Assembly (NCBI RefSeq): GCF_003033885.1
Contig: NZ_CP024081.1
Coordinates: forward strand, 5,453,178 to 5,517,177
Reading direction: 5' to 3'
DNA length: 64,000 bases
From: Pseudomonas rhizophila
GTDB lineage: Bacteria > Pseudomonadota > Gammaproteobacteria > Pseudomonadales > Pseudomonadaceae
The notes beneath the pieces were generated by a model. That model saw only the letters and a program-made list of their open reading frames with translations, was not told the origin of the DNA and did no database searches. Made by a program: the position numbers and the translations under genes. This document shows positions 10,208-20,792 of the stretch, piece by piece (position 1 is the stretch's first letter; each line of letters begins with the position of its first letter).

Positions 10208-12658
10208 CTACTCCAGGGCTTTCCAGATGTCGGTGGCGTATTCCCGAATGGTCCGGTCGGAGGAAAACCAGCCCATGCGCGCGGTGTTGAGCACCGCCGA
10301 ACGCCACCAGTGCTGGGCGTCGTGCCAACGTTCTTCGACCCTGGCCTGGGCATCCCAGTAAGAGTCGAAGTCGGCGCAGACCAGAAAGCGATCGTAATCC
10401 ACCAGCGAATCGACAAGCCCGGTGTAGCGCATCGGATCGTCCGGCGAAAACACCCCGCCGCGAATAGCCTGCAACACATCGTTGAGGCGATGGGACGCGG
10501 CAATGTCCGGCGCGGCACTGAACTCGCCGTTCTGCTTGCGGGCCTCCACCTGCTCGGCCGTCAGGCCGAAGATGAACATGTGCTCACCGCCCACGCGCTC
10601 ATGCATCTCCACGTTGGCGCCGTCCATGGTGCCGATAGTCAGCGCACCGTTAAGACCGAACTTCATGTTACTGGTGCCTGACGCTTCAAAACCGGCCGTG
10701 GATATCTGCTCGGAAAGGTCCGCCGCCGGGATGATGCTCTCGGCCAGGCTGACGTTGTAGTTGGGCAGGAACACCACTTTGAGCAGGCCACGCACGGTCG
10801 GGTCGTTGTTCACAACACGGGCGATATCGTTGGTCAGCTTGATGATCAACTTGGCCTGGTGATAACTGGCGGCGGCCTTGCCAGCGAAGATTTTCACCCG
10901 TGGCACCCAGTCCACTTCCGGTTCGGCGCGGATCGCCTGGTACAGCGCCACCGTGTGCATCAGGTTGAGCAACTGGCGCTTGTATTCATGGATCCGTTTG
11001 ACCTGCACGTCGAACATCGCCGCCGGGTTCACGGCAACCCCCAAACGCTCGTGAATCAGATGCGCCAAGGCCTTTTTGCTGTGCAGGCGCTGTTCGGCGA
11101 ACTGTTTGCGGAACGCCGGCTGATCCGCGAACGGCTCCAGCTCGATCAGGCGTTCCTCGGGGTTGTCGAGCACGCTCGGGCCCAGGGCATCGACCATCAT
11201 CGAGGTCAGTTCAGCGTTGGCCTGAAACAGCCAGCGGCGGAACGTGATGCCGTTGGTTTTGTTGTTGATCCGCTCGGGATAGAGCTTGTGCAGCTCGGAG
11301 AACACCGTGCTGCGCATCAGTTGCGTGTGCAATCCGGACACACCGTTGACGCTGTGGGAACCGAGAAAGGCGAGGTTGCCCATGCGCACCCGGCGGCCAT
11401 TGTCTTCTTCGATCAGCGACACCGCGCGCAACACGTCGAAATCGTGCACCCCCTTGGACCGCAGAGCATCGATGTGCTGGGCGTTGATCAGGTAAATGAT
11501 CTGCATGTGTCGGGGCAACATGCGCTCCATCAGCCCCACTGGCCAGGTTTCCAGGGCTTCGGGTAGCAGCGTGTGGTTGGTGTAGGAGAGCGTGTCCTGG
11601 GTGATCTGCCAGGCGGCGTCCCAGGCCACGTCGTAGACGTCCACCAATTGGCGCATCAACTCGGCCACGGCGATCGACGGGTGAGTGTCGTTGAGCTGGA
11701 TCGCCGCGTGGTCGCCCAAGGTCAATACCGAGGTGTGCATGTTGCGATGACGGCGCAACAAATCCTGCAGCGAGGCGGCGACGAAGAAATACTCCTGGCG
11801 CAGGCGCAATTCCTGGCCCGCCTCGGTGCTGTCGGCCGGGTACAGCACGCGGGAGATACTTTCGGCCCGGGCCACTTCCGCCACGGCACCCAAATGGTCG
11901 CCGGCGTTGAAGCGTTCCAGGTGCAGCTCTTCCATGGCACGGGCGCGCCACAGACGCAGGGTGTTGACGCTGGCACCGCGCCAACCCACCACGGGGGTGT
12001 CATAGGCGATGGCTCGCACGGTTTCGCCCGGAGACCAGACTTGCTTGGTATTGCCGGAGGCGTCGGTCACGGTCTCGACGCTGCCGCCGAAGCCGATCGG
12101 GTAAACCACTTCCGGCCGCTCGAACTCCCAAGGGTTGCCGAAATCCAGCCAGTGTTCGGTTTGCTCCTGCTGCCAGCCATCAACGATGGCCTGGCGAAAC
12201 AGGCCGTGCTCGTAACGAATGCCGTAGCCATGGCCGGCAATGCCCAAGGTGGACATGCTTTCCATGAAACATGCCGCCAACCGGCCGAGGCCGCCGTTGC
12301 CCAACGCCGCATCGGGTTCGAGCAGGCGAATGCGCTCCAGATCCACGCCCAGTTCGGTCAAGGCTTCGCGCGCAGTGTCCAGCAGGCCGAGGTTGCTCAG
12401 GCTGTCATAGAGCAAGCGGCCGATGAGAAATTCCAGGGAGAGGTAATAAACGCGCTTCTGGCCCTTGCGGTAAATCTGCCGCGTGTGGTCCATCCAGTGC
12501 TCGACCATATGGTCGCGGGCGGCCAGGGCAATGGCTTCGAACCAGTCGTGATCAAACGCATGATCCGGGTCCTTGCCGACGGCGTAAGTGAGTTTGGTCA
12601 ACACGGCATCGCGAAATGCAGCCACTTCGGCTTCGCGAACAAGTGGTTCTTGAGTCAT
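10208..12658 (-). CDS. glgP: Glycogen/starch/alpha-glucan phosphorylase
   Basis: An 816-residue enzyme that phosphorolyses alpha-1,4-glucans to glucose-1-phosphate using pyridoxal phosphate. The family signature with the PLP-binding lysine is present near the C-terminus (EASGTSNMKFGLNGALTIGT), as are the N-terminal hallmarks YYLSLEFLIGR and ALGNGGLGRLAACF. Length is normal for bacterial GlgP. Other glycogen genes (glgA, glgB, glgC, glgX) are absent from this window, so it stands alone, flanked by a REPIN on its 3' side. It probably mobilises storage glucan or maltodextrin. Confidence 0.97.
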   Translation of the reverse strand: MTQEPLVREAEVAAFRDAVLTKLTYAVGKDPDHAFDHDWFEAIALAARDHMVEHWMDHTRQIYRKGQKRVYYLSLEFLIGRLLYDSLSNLGLLDTAREALTELGVDLERIRLLEPDAALGNGGLGRLAACFMESMSTLGIAGHGYGIRYEHGLFRQAIVDGWQQEQTEHWLDFGNPWEFERPEVVYPIGFGGSVETVTDASGNTKQVWSPGETVRAIAYDTPVVGWRGASVNTLRLWRARAMEELHLERFNAGDHLGAVAEVARAESISRVLYPADSTEAGQELRLRQEYFFVAASLQDLLRRHRNMHTSVLTLGDHAAIQLNDTHPSIAVAELMRQLVDVYDVAWDAAWQITQDTLSYTNHTLLPEALETWPVGLMERMLPRHMQIIYLINAQHIDALRSKGVHDFDVLRAVSLIEEDNGRRVRMGNLAFLGSHSVNGVSGLHTQLMRSTVFSELHKLYPERINNKTNGITFRRWLFQANAELTSMMVDALGPSVLDNPEERLIELEPFADQPAFRKQFAEQRLHSKKALAHLIHERLGVAVNPAAMFDVQVKRIHEYKRQLLNLMHTVALYQAIRAEPEVDWVPRVKIFAGKAAASYHQAKLIIKLTNDIARVVNNDPTVRGLLKVVFLPNYNVSLAESIIPAADLSEQISTAGFEASGTSNMKFGLNGALTIGTMDGANVEMHERVGGEHMFIFGLTAEQVEARKQNGEFSAAPDIAASHRLNDVLQAIRGGVFSPDDPMRYTGLVDSLVDYDRFLVCADFDSYWDAQARVEERWHDAQHWWRSAVLNTARMGWFSSDRTIREYATDIWKALE

Positions 12659-12912
12659 TGATGAGACCTCGAACGAGCATGAAATTGTCTGAGCCTAGAC
12701 GGTCTGACAGGCACTACAGGCGCAGGTTCGTTGGTTTTTCCATGGCGACGGAGAATCGCCGCCAGGGAATTGCCGTATGGGCGAATGAATGCAGGGGCCG
12801 TGCCGGTCCTGGGAGAGTTTTACCGGGCTCGAAAAAAAACCGGCAGATGGTCGTTCAAAATTTCACCAGTCCCGGTATGATCGCGCGCCCTGATGCATGC
12901 TGGTAAACCTTG

Positions 12913-13350
12913 ATGATGAAGCCCAACCTGATCGCCGCCGCGGAGATCGACCGAATCGATACCTGGGCCAAGTACTCCGCGCCAATGTGCGGTTCCTGCG
13001 TGTCGAGCTGCTGCACACTGCCGGTGGAGGTCAAGATCAAGGACCTGATCCGAATCGGTATCGTCGATGAATTCGAACTGGGCGACCCGCCGAAAAACAT
13101 CGCCAAGCGCCTGCAAAAGGAAGGGATCGTCGAGCGCTATAACCAGAAATCCGAAATCTTCACGCTCCAGCGCATGAGCAACAACGATTGCCTTTATCTG
13201 GATCGCAAGAGCCGGTTGTGCACCATTTATGAGAAACGCCCGGATACCTGCCGCAACCATCCGCGGGTCGGGCCGCGCCCGGGGTACTGCGCCTACAAGC
13301 CCAAGGAAGTGGAGCGCGAGCGTAATCCGCGGACGTTGGACAAATTCTGA
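12913..13350 (+). CDS. YkgJ-family cysteine-cluster protein
   Basis: A 145-residue cytosolic protein with the YkgJ cysteine pattern CGSCVSSCC near residues 22-30, then CLYLDRKSRLCTIYEKRPDTCRNHP and GYCAYKP. These cysteines are likely to bind an iron-sulfur cluster or zinc; the partner and reaction are unknown. The frame can begin at ATG 12913 or ATG 12916 (MKPNLIAA); neither has a strong ribosome site. It is transcribed toward typA and shares a bidirectional terminator with it. Confidence 0.85.
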   Translation: MMKPNLIAAAEIDRIDTWAKYSAPMCGSCVSSCCTLPVEVKIKDLIRIGIVDEFELGDPPKNIAKRLQKEGIVERYNQKSEIFTLQRMSNNDCLYLDRKSRLCTIYEKRPDTCRNHPRVGPRPGYCAYKPKEVERERNPRTLDKF

Positions 13351-13385
13351 TCTACAGATGGTTCAGCGGGGCCTGAACCATTGTC

Positions 13386-13478
13386 ATCGCGAGCAGGCTC
13401 GCTCCCACACTGGATTGATGCCGGACACAACATCTGTATCCGCTGAAAATCCACTGTGGGAGCGAGCCTGCTCGCGAT
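13386..13478. repeat. REPIN (paired REP palindromes)
   Basis: Two inverted REP copies at 13386-13408 and 13456-13478, between the YkgJ gene and the terminator shared with typA. Confidence 0.94.
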
Positions 13479-13513
13479 AGAGCCCTAAGAAGCGATGCAC
13501 AAACTCCAGGCAT

Positions 13514-13553
13514 AAAAAAACGCCCCTGATCTCACAATCAGGGGCGTTTTTTT
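13514..13553. terminator. Bidirectional rho-independent terminator
   Basis: A-run, stem ACGCCCCTGAT / ATCAGGGGCGT with a short loop, then T-run. It sits between convergent YkgJ and typA genes and can stop transcription from both sides. Confidence 0.92.
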
Positions 13554-13575
13554 CAGCCATTAACTAAGTCGAAAC

Positions 13576-15396
13576 TCAGTTACCGCTTTTCTTGGCGGCG
13601 CGGGTACGCTCGCTTTCGCCAAGGATCTTCTTACGCAGGCGAATCGACTTAGGCGTCACTTCGCACAGTTCGTCTTCCTGCACGAACTCCAGCGCTTGCT
13701 CCAGGGTGAACTTGACCGGCGGAACCAATGCGATGGTTTCGTCTTTGCCCGAAGCACGCATGTTGTCGAGCTTCTTGCCTTTGGTCGGGTTCACGCCCAG
13801 GTCGTTGTCACGGCTGTTGAGGCCGACGATTTGACCTTCGTAGATGTCCTGGCCGTGCTCGACGAACAGCTTGCCGCGCGCTTGCAGGGTTTCCAGCGAG
13901 TAGGTCAGTGCCTTGCCGGTCGCAACCGATACCAGAACACCGTTCTGACGGCCGGACATGTCGCCGGACTTCATCACGTCGTAACGATCGAAGATCGAAG
14001 TCAGGATGCCGCCACCGGAGGTCAGGGTCAGGAACTCGTTACGGAAACCGATCAGGCCACGGGCCGGGATGTTGTATTCAAGGCGCACACGGCCCTTGCC
14101 ATCCGGAACCATGTTGGTCAGGTCGCCTTTGCGCAGGCCCATTTGTTCCATGATCGCGCCCTGGGATTCTTCCGGCAGGTCGATGGTCACGTTTTCGTAC
14201 GGTTCGTGCTTGACGCCATCAACCATACGGATGATCACTTCAGGACGACCTACGCCCATTTCGAAGCCTTCGCGACGCATCGTTTCGATCAGAACCGAGA
14301 GGTGCAGCTCACCACGGCCGGAAACCTTGAACTTGTCGGCCGAGTCGCCTTCTTCAACGCGCAGTGCCACGTTGTAGAGCAGCTCCTTGTCCAGACGCTC
14401 CTTGATGTTACGGCTGGTCACGAACTTGCCTTCTTTACCGCAGAATGGCGAGTCGTTGACCTGGAAGGTCATGGAAACGGTTGGCTCATCGACGGTCAAC
14501 GGCTTCATCGCTTCGACGTTCAGTGGGTCGCACAGAGTGTCGGAGATGAACAGTTGCTCGAAGCCGCTGATGCAGACGATGTCGCCGGCAGCTGCTTCTT
14601 CAACGTCGATACGGTGCAGGCCGTGGTGACCCATCAGCTTGAGGATACGACCGTTGCGCTTCTTGCCGTCGGCGTCGATAGCCACGACCGGCGTGTTCGG
14701 CTTGATGCGACCACGGGCGATACGGCCAACACCGATCACACCCAGGAAGCTGTTGTAGTCCAGGGCCGAGATTTGCATCTGGAACGGACCGTCACGGTCG
14801 ACTTTCGGCGCAGGTACGTCGTCGACGATCGACTGGTACAGCGGGGTCATGTCTTCGGCCATGTTGGTGTGGTCCAGACCGGCAATACCGTTCAGGGCCG
14901 AGGCGTAGACGACTTTGAAGTCCAGCTGTTCTTCGGTGGCGCCCAGGTTGTCGAACAGGTCGAAAATCTGGTCCAGAACCCAGTCCGGACGCGCGCCTGG
15001 ACGGTCAACCTTGTTGATGACCACGATCGGACGCAGGCCGGCTTCGAAAGCCTTCTTGGTCACGAAACGGGTTTGCGGCATAGGGCCGTCCTGGGCATCG
15101 ACCAGCAGCAGCACGGAGTCGACCATCGACATTACGCGCTCTACTTCACCACCGAAGTCGGCGTGGCCCGGGGTGTCCACGATGTTGATGTGGTAGCCAT
15201 TCCAGTTGATGGCGGTGTTTTTCGCCAGGATGGTAATACCGCGCTCTTTTTCCTGGTCGTTGGAGTCCATCACGCGCTCGTCGTTGAGCTCGTTGCGCTC
15301 CAGAGTGCCGGATTGACGCAAGAGTTTGTCTACCAGGGTGGTCTTACCATGGTCAACGTGAGCAATGATGGCGATGTTGCGTAGATTTTCGATCAC
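13576..15396 (-). CDS. typA: Ribosome-associated translational GTPase TypA/BipA
   Basis: A 606-residue translation-factor GTPase. G-motifs are all present: G1 [15 protein letters not shown], the switch I region [10 protein letters not shown]3 [11 protein letters not shown] and G4 NKVDRPGA. The order GTPase, domain II, EF-G-like domains III and V and the BipA-specific C-terminus fits the family length. TypA binds the ribosome and assists 50S assembly and stress or cold adaptation. It is followed by a strong bidirectional terminator. Codon use is highly biased, as in well-expressed genes. Confidence 0.97.
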   Translation of the reverse strand: MIENLRNIAIIAHVDHGKTTLVDKLLRQSGTLERNELNDERVMDSNDQEKERGITILAKNTAINWNGYHINIVDTPGHADFGGEVERVMSMVDSVLLLVDAQDGPMPQTRFVTKKAFEAGLRPIVVINKVDRPGARPDWVLDQIFDLFDNLGATEEQLDFKVVYASALNGIAGLDHTNMAEDMTPLYQSIVDDVPAPKVDRDGPFQMQISALDYNSFLGVIGVGRIARGRIKPNTPVVAIDADGKKRNGRILKLMGHHGLHRIDVEEAAAGDIVCISGFEQLFISDTLCDPLNVEAMKPLTVDEPTVSMTFQVNDSPFCGKEGKFVTSRNIKERLDKELLYNVALRVEEGDSADKFKVSGRGELHLSVLIETMRREGFEMGVGRPEVIIRMVDGVKHEPYENVTIDLPEESQGAIMEQMGLRKGDLTNMVPDGKGRVRLEYNIPARGLIGFRNEFLTLTSGGGILTSIFDRYDVMKSGDMSGRQNGVLVSVATGKALTYSLETLQARGKLFVEHGQDIYEGQIVGLNSRDNDLGVNPTKGKKLDNMRASGKDETIALVPPVKFTLEQALEFVQEDELCEVTPKSIRLRKKILGESERTRAAKKSGN

Positions 15397-15534
15397 TTGT
15401 GTATCTCGATCAGAGGATTCGGTGTGCTGACAGGTCGTGGCAGCGATTTACGTTGAGTCCGACAAAGCCGTTACAGCCTGTCGGCGGCGTCGGGGGGCCG
15501 GTGACGCAGGCCACAGGCAAACAGCCCCGGGCAC

Positions 15535-16989
15535 TTAGCTCGGTCGATAAACGCGCACATTGGCATGCCCCTCACTGAGCAAATGGTGGGCATGCAGGCG
15601 ACTCATCACGCCTTTGTCGCAATACAACAGGTACTGGCGAGTAGGGTCCAGTTCCTTGAAACGCGCGTTCACTGCATAGAACGGCATCGTTTGTACCTCG
15701 ATACCGGCGATACTCAGCGGGTCGTCTTCAGCGTCGTCCGGGTGACGGATGTCGATGATGATCTGACCGGCCAGCGCTTCGCCGACTTCTTCAATCTGTA
15801 TGTCCTGGCCCAATTCATCGATCACCCGATCGATTGGCACCAGCCTGGCGTTTTCGAGCGCACGCTCGAGCACCGCCATGTCGAATTCTTTCTCTTCATG
15901 CTCCACACGCCCGCGCTTGGCCGCAGTCTTCGGATTGACCGAGATGACCCCGCAGTATTCCGGCATGTGCCGGGCAAAATCGGCGGTGCCGATCTCGTTG
16001 GCCGTGTCGATGATGTCCTGCTTGTGGCTGGCGATCAGCGGGCGCAGCACCAGCTTTTCGGTCACGCAGTCGATCACTGACAGGTTCGGCAGCGTCTGGC
16101 TCGACACCTGGGAGATCGCCTCGCCGGTGACCAGCGCATCGATGTGCAGCCGATCGGCGATGCTGGATGCGGCACGCAACATCATACGCTTCAAAATGAC
16201 GCCCATATGACTGTTATCGACTTTGCCGAGAATCTCGCCCAGGACTTCCTCGAACGGTACGCTCACAAATAACACGCGTTGGGAGCTGCCATACTTCTTC
16301 CAGATGAAGTGCGCCACTTCCATTACGCCCAGTTCATGGGCGCGCCCGCCAAGATTGAAGAAGCAGAAATGGCTCATCAGCCCGCGCCGCATGATCTGGT
16401 AGGCCGCGACCGTGGAATCGAAACCGCCGGACATCAGCACCAGGGTCTGTTCCAGCGAACCCAGCGGATACCCGCCAATGCTGTCGTGCTGACTGTGGAT
16501 CACGAACAACCGCTGGTCGCGAATTTCGATGCGCACTTCAATTTGCGGGTCTTTCAATGAAATTCCGGCGGCGCCACACTGCTTGCGCAACTGGCTGCCG
16601 ACGTATCTCTCCACGTCCATCGAGCTGAACGGGTGTTTGCCGGCGCGCTTGCAGCGCACCGAGAAAATCTTGCCGGCCAGGGCATCACCATAATGCAGCT
16701 TGCACTTGGCGAGGATGTCGTCGAAATCCCCCAGCGGGTATTCGTCGACCTGCAGGAAATGCGCGATGCCCGGCATGCAGCTCAGGCGCTCGGTCATTTC
16801 CTTGAGAATCTTGGGTTCGCTGACGCGGGTTTCCAGTTCGAGGTTGTCCCACACGCCGTTCACCACCACAGCCGGGTCCAGATCGCGGAGCACGGCACGG
16901 ATGTTCTTGGCCAACTGGCGGATGAAACGCATCCGTACCGGGCGGCTCTTGATGGTGATCTCGGGGAAGACTTTTACGATTAGTTTCAT
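15535..16989 (-). CDS. thiI: tRNA 4-thiouridine synthase ThiI
   Basis: The open frame extends to 17052, but the family N-terminus [20 protein letters not shown] begins at ATG 16989, giving 484 residues as expected for the gammaproteobacterial long form. Domains in order: ferredoxin-like and THUMP (about 1-165), PP-loop adenylation domain with LMSGGFDST, and a C-terminal rhodanese domain with the persulfide cysteine in [12 protein letters not shown]. It transfers sulfur for s4U8 in tRNA and for thiazole synthesis. It is divergent from glnA, so the interval 16990-17317 is a two-way promoter region. Confidence 0.96.
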   Translation of the reverse strand: MKLIVKVFPEITIKSRPVRMRFIRQLAKNIRAVLRDLDPAVVVNGVWDNLELETRVSEPKILKEMTERLSCMPGIAHFLQVDEYPLGDFDDILAKCKLHYGDALAGKIFSVRCKRAGKHPFSSMDVERYVGSQLRKQCGAAGISLKDPQIEVRIEIRDQRLFVIHSQHDSIGGYPLGSLEQTLVLMSGGFDSTVAAYQIMRRGLMSHFCFFNLGGRAHELGVMEVAHFIWKKYGSSQRVLFVSVPFEEVLGEILGKVDNSHMGVILKRMMLRAASSIADRLHIDALVTGEAISQVSSQTLPNLSVIDCVTEKLVLRPLIASHKQDIIDTANEIGTADFARHMPEYCGVISVNPKTAAKRGRVEHEEKEFDMAVLERALENARLVPIDRVIDELGQDIQIEEVGEALAGQIIIDIRHPDDAEDDPLSIAGIEVQTMPFYAVNARFKELDPTRQYLLYCDKGVMSRLHAHHLLSEGHANVRVYRPS

Positions 16990-17086
16990 GAAAACAGCGC
17001 GCGAACGGCCAGCCGAAAAAGGGGGGCGCGGATTATAGCGGAAATTGCTCAAGGTTTAACCAGTTAATGTGCACTCGGTTTTCAAC

Positions 17087-17221
17087 GCACCAAAACAGGT
17101 CATATCTCGCAAGTTACGCCACATTGCAGTGCGCAATTGTTCGACAATCCGCGAATACAGGCTATAAAAGCGTGGATTTGGTGCAAAAAACCCATGCTGG
17201 GGCACTGGCATGCAAATTGCT
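17087..17221 (+). promoter_or_regulatory. glnA control region: sigma-54 promoter with candidate NtrC sites
   Basis: At 17206-17221 the sequence TGGCATGCAAATTGCT has the invariant GG (17207-17208) and GC (17219-17220) exactly ten bases apart, a good sigma-54 (-24/-12) element about 97 bases before the glnA ATG. Upstream, NtrC half-sites are visible at 17087-17095 (GCACCAAAA) and 17178-17185 (TTGGTGCA); neither has a perfect partner half. Control by RpoN and NtrC is well established for glnA in proteobacteria. The remainder of 16990-17317 shows no gene. Confidence 0.8.
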
Positions 17222-17317
17222 CCCTTGTGAGGCAGGTTGCCTTGGCAGAGTATTCGCGCCGGCATCACCCATATCTAAGGGCACACCATTACCCGCCCGA
17301 AGCCACCCGGAGGACAT

Positions 17318-18724
17318 ATGTCGAAGTCGGTTCAACTCATCAAAGATCATGACGTCAAGTGGATTGATCTGCGCTTCACTGACACCAAAGGCACTCAACA
17401 TCACGTGACCATGCCGGCCCGTGATGCGCTGGACGACGAATTCTTTGAAATCGGAAAGATGTTCGACGGTTCCTCCATCTCTGGCTGGAAAGGCATCGAA
17501 GCCTCCGACATGATCCTGATGCCGGACGACGAAACTGCCGTCCTGGACCCGTTCACCGAAGAGCCGACCCTGATCCTGGTCTGCGACATCATCGAACCTT
17601 CGACCATGCAAGGCTATGACCGCGACCCACGCGCCATCGCCCACCGTGCCGAGGAATACCTGAAGTCCACCGGTATCGGCGACACCGCTTTCTTCGGCCC
17701 TGAGCCTGAGTTCTTCATCTTCGACTCGGTCAAGTTCAAGTCCGACATCTCCGGCTCCATGTTCAAGATCTTCTCCGAACAAGGTTCGTGGATGTCCGAC
17801 CAGGACGTGGAAGGCGGTAACAAAGGCCACCGTCCTGGTATCAAGGGCGGCTACTTCCCGGTTCCACCGTTCGACTTCGACCACGAGATCCGTACCTCCA
17901 TGTGCAACGCGCTGGAAGAAATGGGCCAGACCGTCGAAGTTCACCACCACGAAGTGGCGACTGCCGGCCAGAACGAAATCGGCGTGAAATTCAACACGCT
18001 GGTCAAGAAGGCTGACGAAGTCCAGACCCTGAAGTACTGCGTACACAACGTTGCTGATGCATACGGCCGCACCGCGACCTTCATGCCGAAGCCTCTGTAC
18101 GGCGACAACGGTTCGGGCATGCACGTGCACATGTCGATCTCCAAAGACGGCAAGAACACCTTCGCTGGCGAAGGTTATGCCGGCCTGTCGGACACCGCTC
18201 TGTACTTCATCGGCGGTATCATCAAGCACGGTAAGGCCCTGAACGGCTTCACCAACCCGTCGACCAACTCCTACAAGCGTCTGGTACCAGGCTTCGAAGC
18301 ACCGGTCATGCTGGCCTACTCGGCTCGTAACCGTTCCGCCTCGATCCGTATTCCTTACGTCAACAGCCCTAAGGCTCGCCGTATCGAAGCCCGTTTCCCG
18401 GATCCGGCTGCCAACCCGTACCTGGCCTTCGCTGCACTGATGATGGCCGGTCTGGACGGTATCCAGAACAAGATCCACCCTGGCGATGCCGCCGACAAAA
18501 ACCTGTATGACCTGCCGCCTGAAGAGGCCAAGGAAATCCCACAGGTTTGTGGCAGCCTGAAAGAAGCCCTGGAAGAGCTGGACAAGGGCCGTGCGTTCCT
18601 GACCAAGGGCGGCGTATTCAGCGATGACTTCATCGACGCTTACATCGCACTGAAAAGCGAAGAAGAAATCAAGGTTCGCACCTTCGTACACCCACTGGAA
18701 TATGAGCTGTACTACAGCTGCTGA
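17318..18724 (+). CDS. glnA: Type I glutamine synthetase
   Basis: A 468-residue dodecameric enzyme making glutamine from glutamate, ammonia and ATP. Conserved features: [10 protein letters not shown] near residue 50, the metal-site motif [12 protein letters not shown], the ATP-binding region [10 protein letters not shown] and the adenylylation site NLYDLPPEE with Tyr397, the residue modified by GlnE. It therefore belongs to the regulated I-beta type. A GGAGG ribosome site lies just before the ATG. It has its own sigma-54 promoter and terminator and is separated from ntrBC by three unrelated genes. Confidence 0.98.
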   Translation: MSKSVQLIKDHDVKWIDLRFTDTKGTQHHVTMPARDALDDEFFEIGKMFDGSSISGWKGIEASDMILMPDDETAVLDPFTEEPTLILVCDIIEPSTMQGYDRDPRAIAHRAEEYLKSTGIGDTAFFGPEPEFFIFDSVKFKSDISGSMFKIFSEQGSWMSDQDVEGGNKGHRPGIKGGYFPVPPFDFDHEIRTSMCNALEEMGQTVEVHHHEVATAGQNEIGVKFNTLVKKADEVQTLKYCVHNVADAYGRTATFMPKPLYGDNGSGMHVHMSISKDGKNTFAGEGYAGLSDTALYFIGGIIKHGKALNGFTNPSTNSYKRLVPGFEAPVMLAYSARNRSASIRIPYVNSPKARRIEARFPDPAANPYLAFAALMMAGLDGIQNKIHPGDAADKNLYDLPPEEAKEIPQVCGSLKEALEELDKGRAFLTKGGVFSDDFIDAYIALKSEEEIKVRTFVHPLEYELYYSC

Positions 18725-18754
18725 TCCGGTAGCGTCGCCCCACGCGGCGTGAAT

Positions 18755-18786
18755 AAAAAGAGGCCTCCTTCGGGAGGCCTTTTTTA
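18755..18786 (+). terminator. glnA rho-independent terminator
   Basis: Stem AGGCCTCC / GGGAGGCCT with a TTC loop followed by six T, 30 bases after the glnA stop codon. Confidence 0.94.
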
Positions 18787-18846
18787 TGGGCGCAGGTTAC
18801 GTGCATGATTGTCTGCGCCCTCCACTATTCGAAGACGAGATCACCC

Positions 18847-19404
18847 ATGACTTCGCGCGTTTCATTCTGCCTTGCTCTGTCTGCCGCGTTGTTGGGCACC
18901 GCCGCCCAGGCCGCCACCGCACCCACCACCCTCGCCCCACTGCTCGGCACCATAGGCGAGCGCCTGGCCATTGCCGATCAGGTCGCCCTGAGCAAGTGGG
19001 ACAGCCGCAAACCGGTGGAAGATCGCCAGCGCGAACGCGAGGTGATCGCCGCTGCCGTCGCCCAGGCACCAGCTTACAAACTGAGCAGTGAAGCGGTAGA
19101 GGCGTTTTTCGCCGCACAAATAGAAGCCAACAAACTGGTGCAATACGCGCATCTGTCCGACTGGCAACTGCAAGGCAAAGCCCCGGACGCACCGCGCCCG
19201 GACCTGGTTGGGCAGATCCGCCCGCAGCTGGATCAACTGCAAAAACGCCTGCTGCAACAACTGGCCGACTTCAGCCCCTACCGCACCGACCCGCAATGCC
19301 CGCAATGGCTGGCCCAGGCCACCCATACCGTCAGTAACGACCCGTTGCGGCAAATGGCGCTGGTTCGGGCGACCGCAGAGCTGTGCGTCCTCACAAAATC
19401 CTGA
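18847..19404 (+). CDS. Secreted (periplasmic) chorismate mutase, AroQ-gamma class
   Basis: A 185-residue protein starting at ATG 18847 with a signal peptide (SFCLALSAALLGTAAQAAT). The mature all-helical domain has the AroQ chorismate-mutase pattern: LLGTIGERLAIADQVALSKWDSRKPVEDRQREREV, with the conserved Arg, Lys and Asp of the first helix, then FFAAQIEANKLVQYAHLSDW. It converts chorismate to prephenate; exported forms (*AroQ) occur in Pseudomonas together with periplasmic cyclohexadienyl dehydratase, forming a periplasmic route to phenylalanine. It is a single gene here. An upstream in-frame ATG at 18805 lacks the signal-peptide context. Confidence 0.88.
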   Translation: MTSRVSFCLALSAALLGTAAQAATAPTTLAPLLGTIGERLAIADQVALSKWDSRKPVEDRQREREVIAAAVAQAPAYKLSSEAVEAFFAAQIEANKLVQYAHLSDWQLQGKAPDAPRPDLVGQIRPQLDQLQKRLLQQLADFSPYRTDPQCPQWLAQATHTVSNDPLRQMALVRATAELCVLTKS

Positions 19405-19423
19405 GCCCACACATCTTTCCCCT

Positions 19424-19510
19424 GTGGGAGCGAGCCTGCTCGCGATGAGGCCAGCCCATCTACCACTTGTGTGACTGACACTCCGCCATCGCGAGCAGGC
19501 TCGCTCCCAC
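19424..19510. repeat. REPIN (paired REP palindromes)
   Basis: Two inverted REP copies at 19424-19446 and 19488-19510, immediately after the chorismate mutase gene. Confidence 0.94.
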
Positions 19511-19637
19511 AGGGGTCCAGTGTCGAACCTGGAGGCTGTGAACACCGCCCCCACAAGGGATGGCGTGCAACAACTTGGGCCAACCGCCTCCCCTGACCTA
19601 TGCTGCAATCCAACACTTTCGGTTTTCGGTTGATTTT

Positions 19638-20156
19638 ATGGGTCGTGGCTTTCCAGGAATGCTGTTGTTGCTGTTGGCGCTGCCAGCCGCCGCACAGATC
19701 TACAAATACACCGACGCCGACGGTAACACCGCCTATAGCAACCAGCCGCCCGATGGCATACCGGCCCAGGCAGTGGAGCTGCCGCCACTCAACAGTGTCG
19801 AACCCCAGCCCCCGACCAACCCGAACGCTGCTGCGCCCGCCGCGAACCGGGACGAGCCAGGCAACGCCTACGAAACTCTGGAGCTGACAGACATCCCCAG
19901 CGAAGAAGCCCTGCGCGCCAACAACGGCACCTTCACCGTTGGCGTCCTGGCTCGGCCGCGTCTGCAAAGCCCCCATCTGTTCAGGTTGTTGCTGGACGGC
20001 CAGCCCTATGGCCAGCCGAGCAACGTGCCGCGCCTGCAATTGGTGAATATCGATCGGGGCGAGCACAGCCTGGCGGTACAGGTCATCGACGGCGAACATC
20101 TTGTGCAACAGAGCGAAACCGTCATCTTCACCGTGCAACGGGTGCACCGCCCATGA
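19638..20156 (+). CDS. DUF4124 domain exported protein (first of a tandem pair)
   Basis: About 172 residues if started at ATG 19638, which places a signal peptide (GMLLLLLALPAAAQ) at the N-terminus. The mature start IYKYTDADGNTAYSNQPP is the DUF4124 signature, a small beta domain of unknown function found in many gammaproteobacterial envelope proteins. The C-terminal half has VLARPRLQSPHLFRLLLDGQPYG and NIDRGEHSLAVQVID, a beta-rich module repeated in the next gene. The stop overlaps the start of that gene (ATGA), so they are translated together. Confidence 0.82.
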   Translation: MGRGFPGMLLLLLALPAAAQIYKYTDADGNTAYSNQPPDGIPAQAVELPPLNSVEPQPPTNPNAAAPAANRDEPGNAYETLELTDIPSEEALRANNGTFTVGVLARPRLQSPHLFRLLLDGQPYGQPSNVPRLQLVNIDRGEHSLAVQVIDGEHLVQQSETVIFTVQRVHRP

Positions 20157-20776
20157 TCCGCTGGCTGCTCGTGCTGTGCCTGGCCGTGCTGCCAGGGCTG
20201 GGGGCAGCGCAGGTCTATACCTACATCGACGCCCAGGGCAATCGCGTCTTCACCGATCAACCGCGTCCCGGTAACGCACAGAAAGTGCAACTGCCGCCCG
20301 CCAACCGGATGGCGACACCGCCCTCCGGCGCAGCCTCGGCGTCGGCGCCTGAAAAAAAGCCCGATCCCATGTTCCGTTACGAAATGCTGCGACTGTTGAT
20401 CCCTGAACCGGATGCTACGATACGCAGCACAGCGGGGGAACTGATCGTCACGGTCACCAGCGAACCCGGTTTGCAAAAAGGCCACCGCTACCGACTGCTA
20501 CTGGATGGCAACCCCACAGGCGAACCTGGACCCAGCCCAGTGTTCGCGCTGAGCAACATTGATCGGGGCAGCCATCATCTGGCGGTAGAGATTCTCGATG
20601 AGCAGGGCCGCATCGTCGAACGTACCGCCAACCAGCCCTTCCACATGCAGCGCATTTCCCTGGCGCAGAAACGCCGCATCAAACCCTGCGCCACCGCCGA
20701 CTACGGCCAGCGTCCCGAATGCCCCCTCACCGACAAGCCCGCAGAAGAGCAAAGCAGCATCCTGCCGTTCTTCTAA
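20153..20776 (+). CDS. DUF4124 domain exported protein (second of a tandem pair)
   Basis: A 207-residue paralogue of the preceding gene with a signal peptide (LLVLCLAVLPGLGAAQ) and the DUF4124 start VYTYIDAQGNRVFTDQPRPG. It shares the C-terminal module (YRLLLDGNPTGEP, NIDRGSHHLAVEILDEQGR). An extra tail ends in CATADYGQRPECPLTDKP, with two cysteines suitable for a disulfide. The pair sits just upstream of ntrB and ends 16 bases before the NtrC site. This neighbourhood with ntrBC is common in Pseudomonas, but a role in nitrogen control is not shown. Confidence 0.85.
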   Translation: MIRWLLVLCLAVLPGLGAAQVYTYIDAQGNRVFTDQPRPGNAQKVQLPPANRMATPPSGAASASAPEKKPDPMFRYEMLRLLIPEPDATIRSTAGELIVTVTSEPGLQKGHRYRLLLDGNPTGEPGPSPVFALSNIDRGSHHLAVEILDEQGRIVERTANQPFHMQRISLAQKRRIKPCATADYGQRPECPLTDKPAEEQSSILPFF

Positions 20777-20792
20777 CGCCCGCCTGGATGGC

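Noticed and set aside
13696..15384. 562-codon plus-strand frame antisense to typA
   Set aside because: Shadow frame with odd composition; typA is certain on the other strand.
17162..18691. 509-codon minus-strand frame antisense to glnA
   Set aside because: Shadow of a highly biased GC-rich gene; no domain, and glnA is certain.
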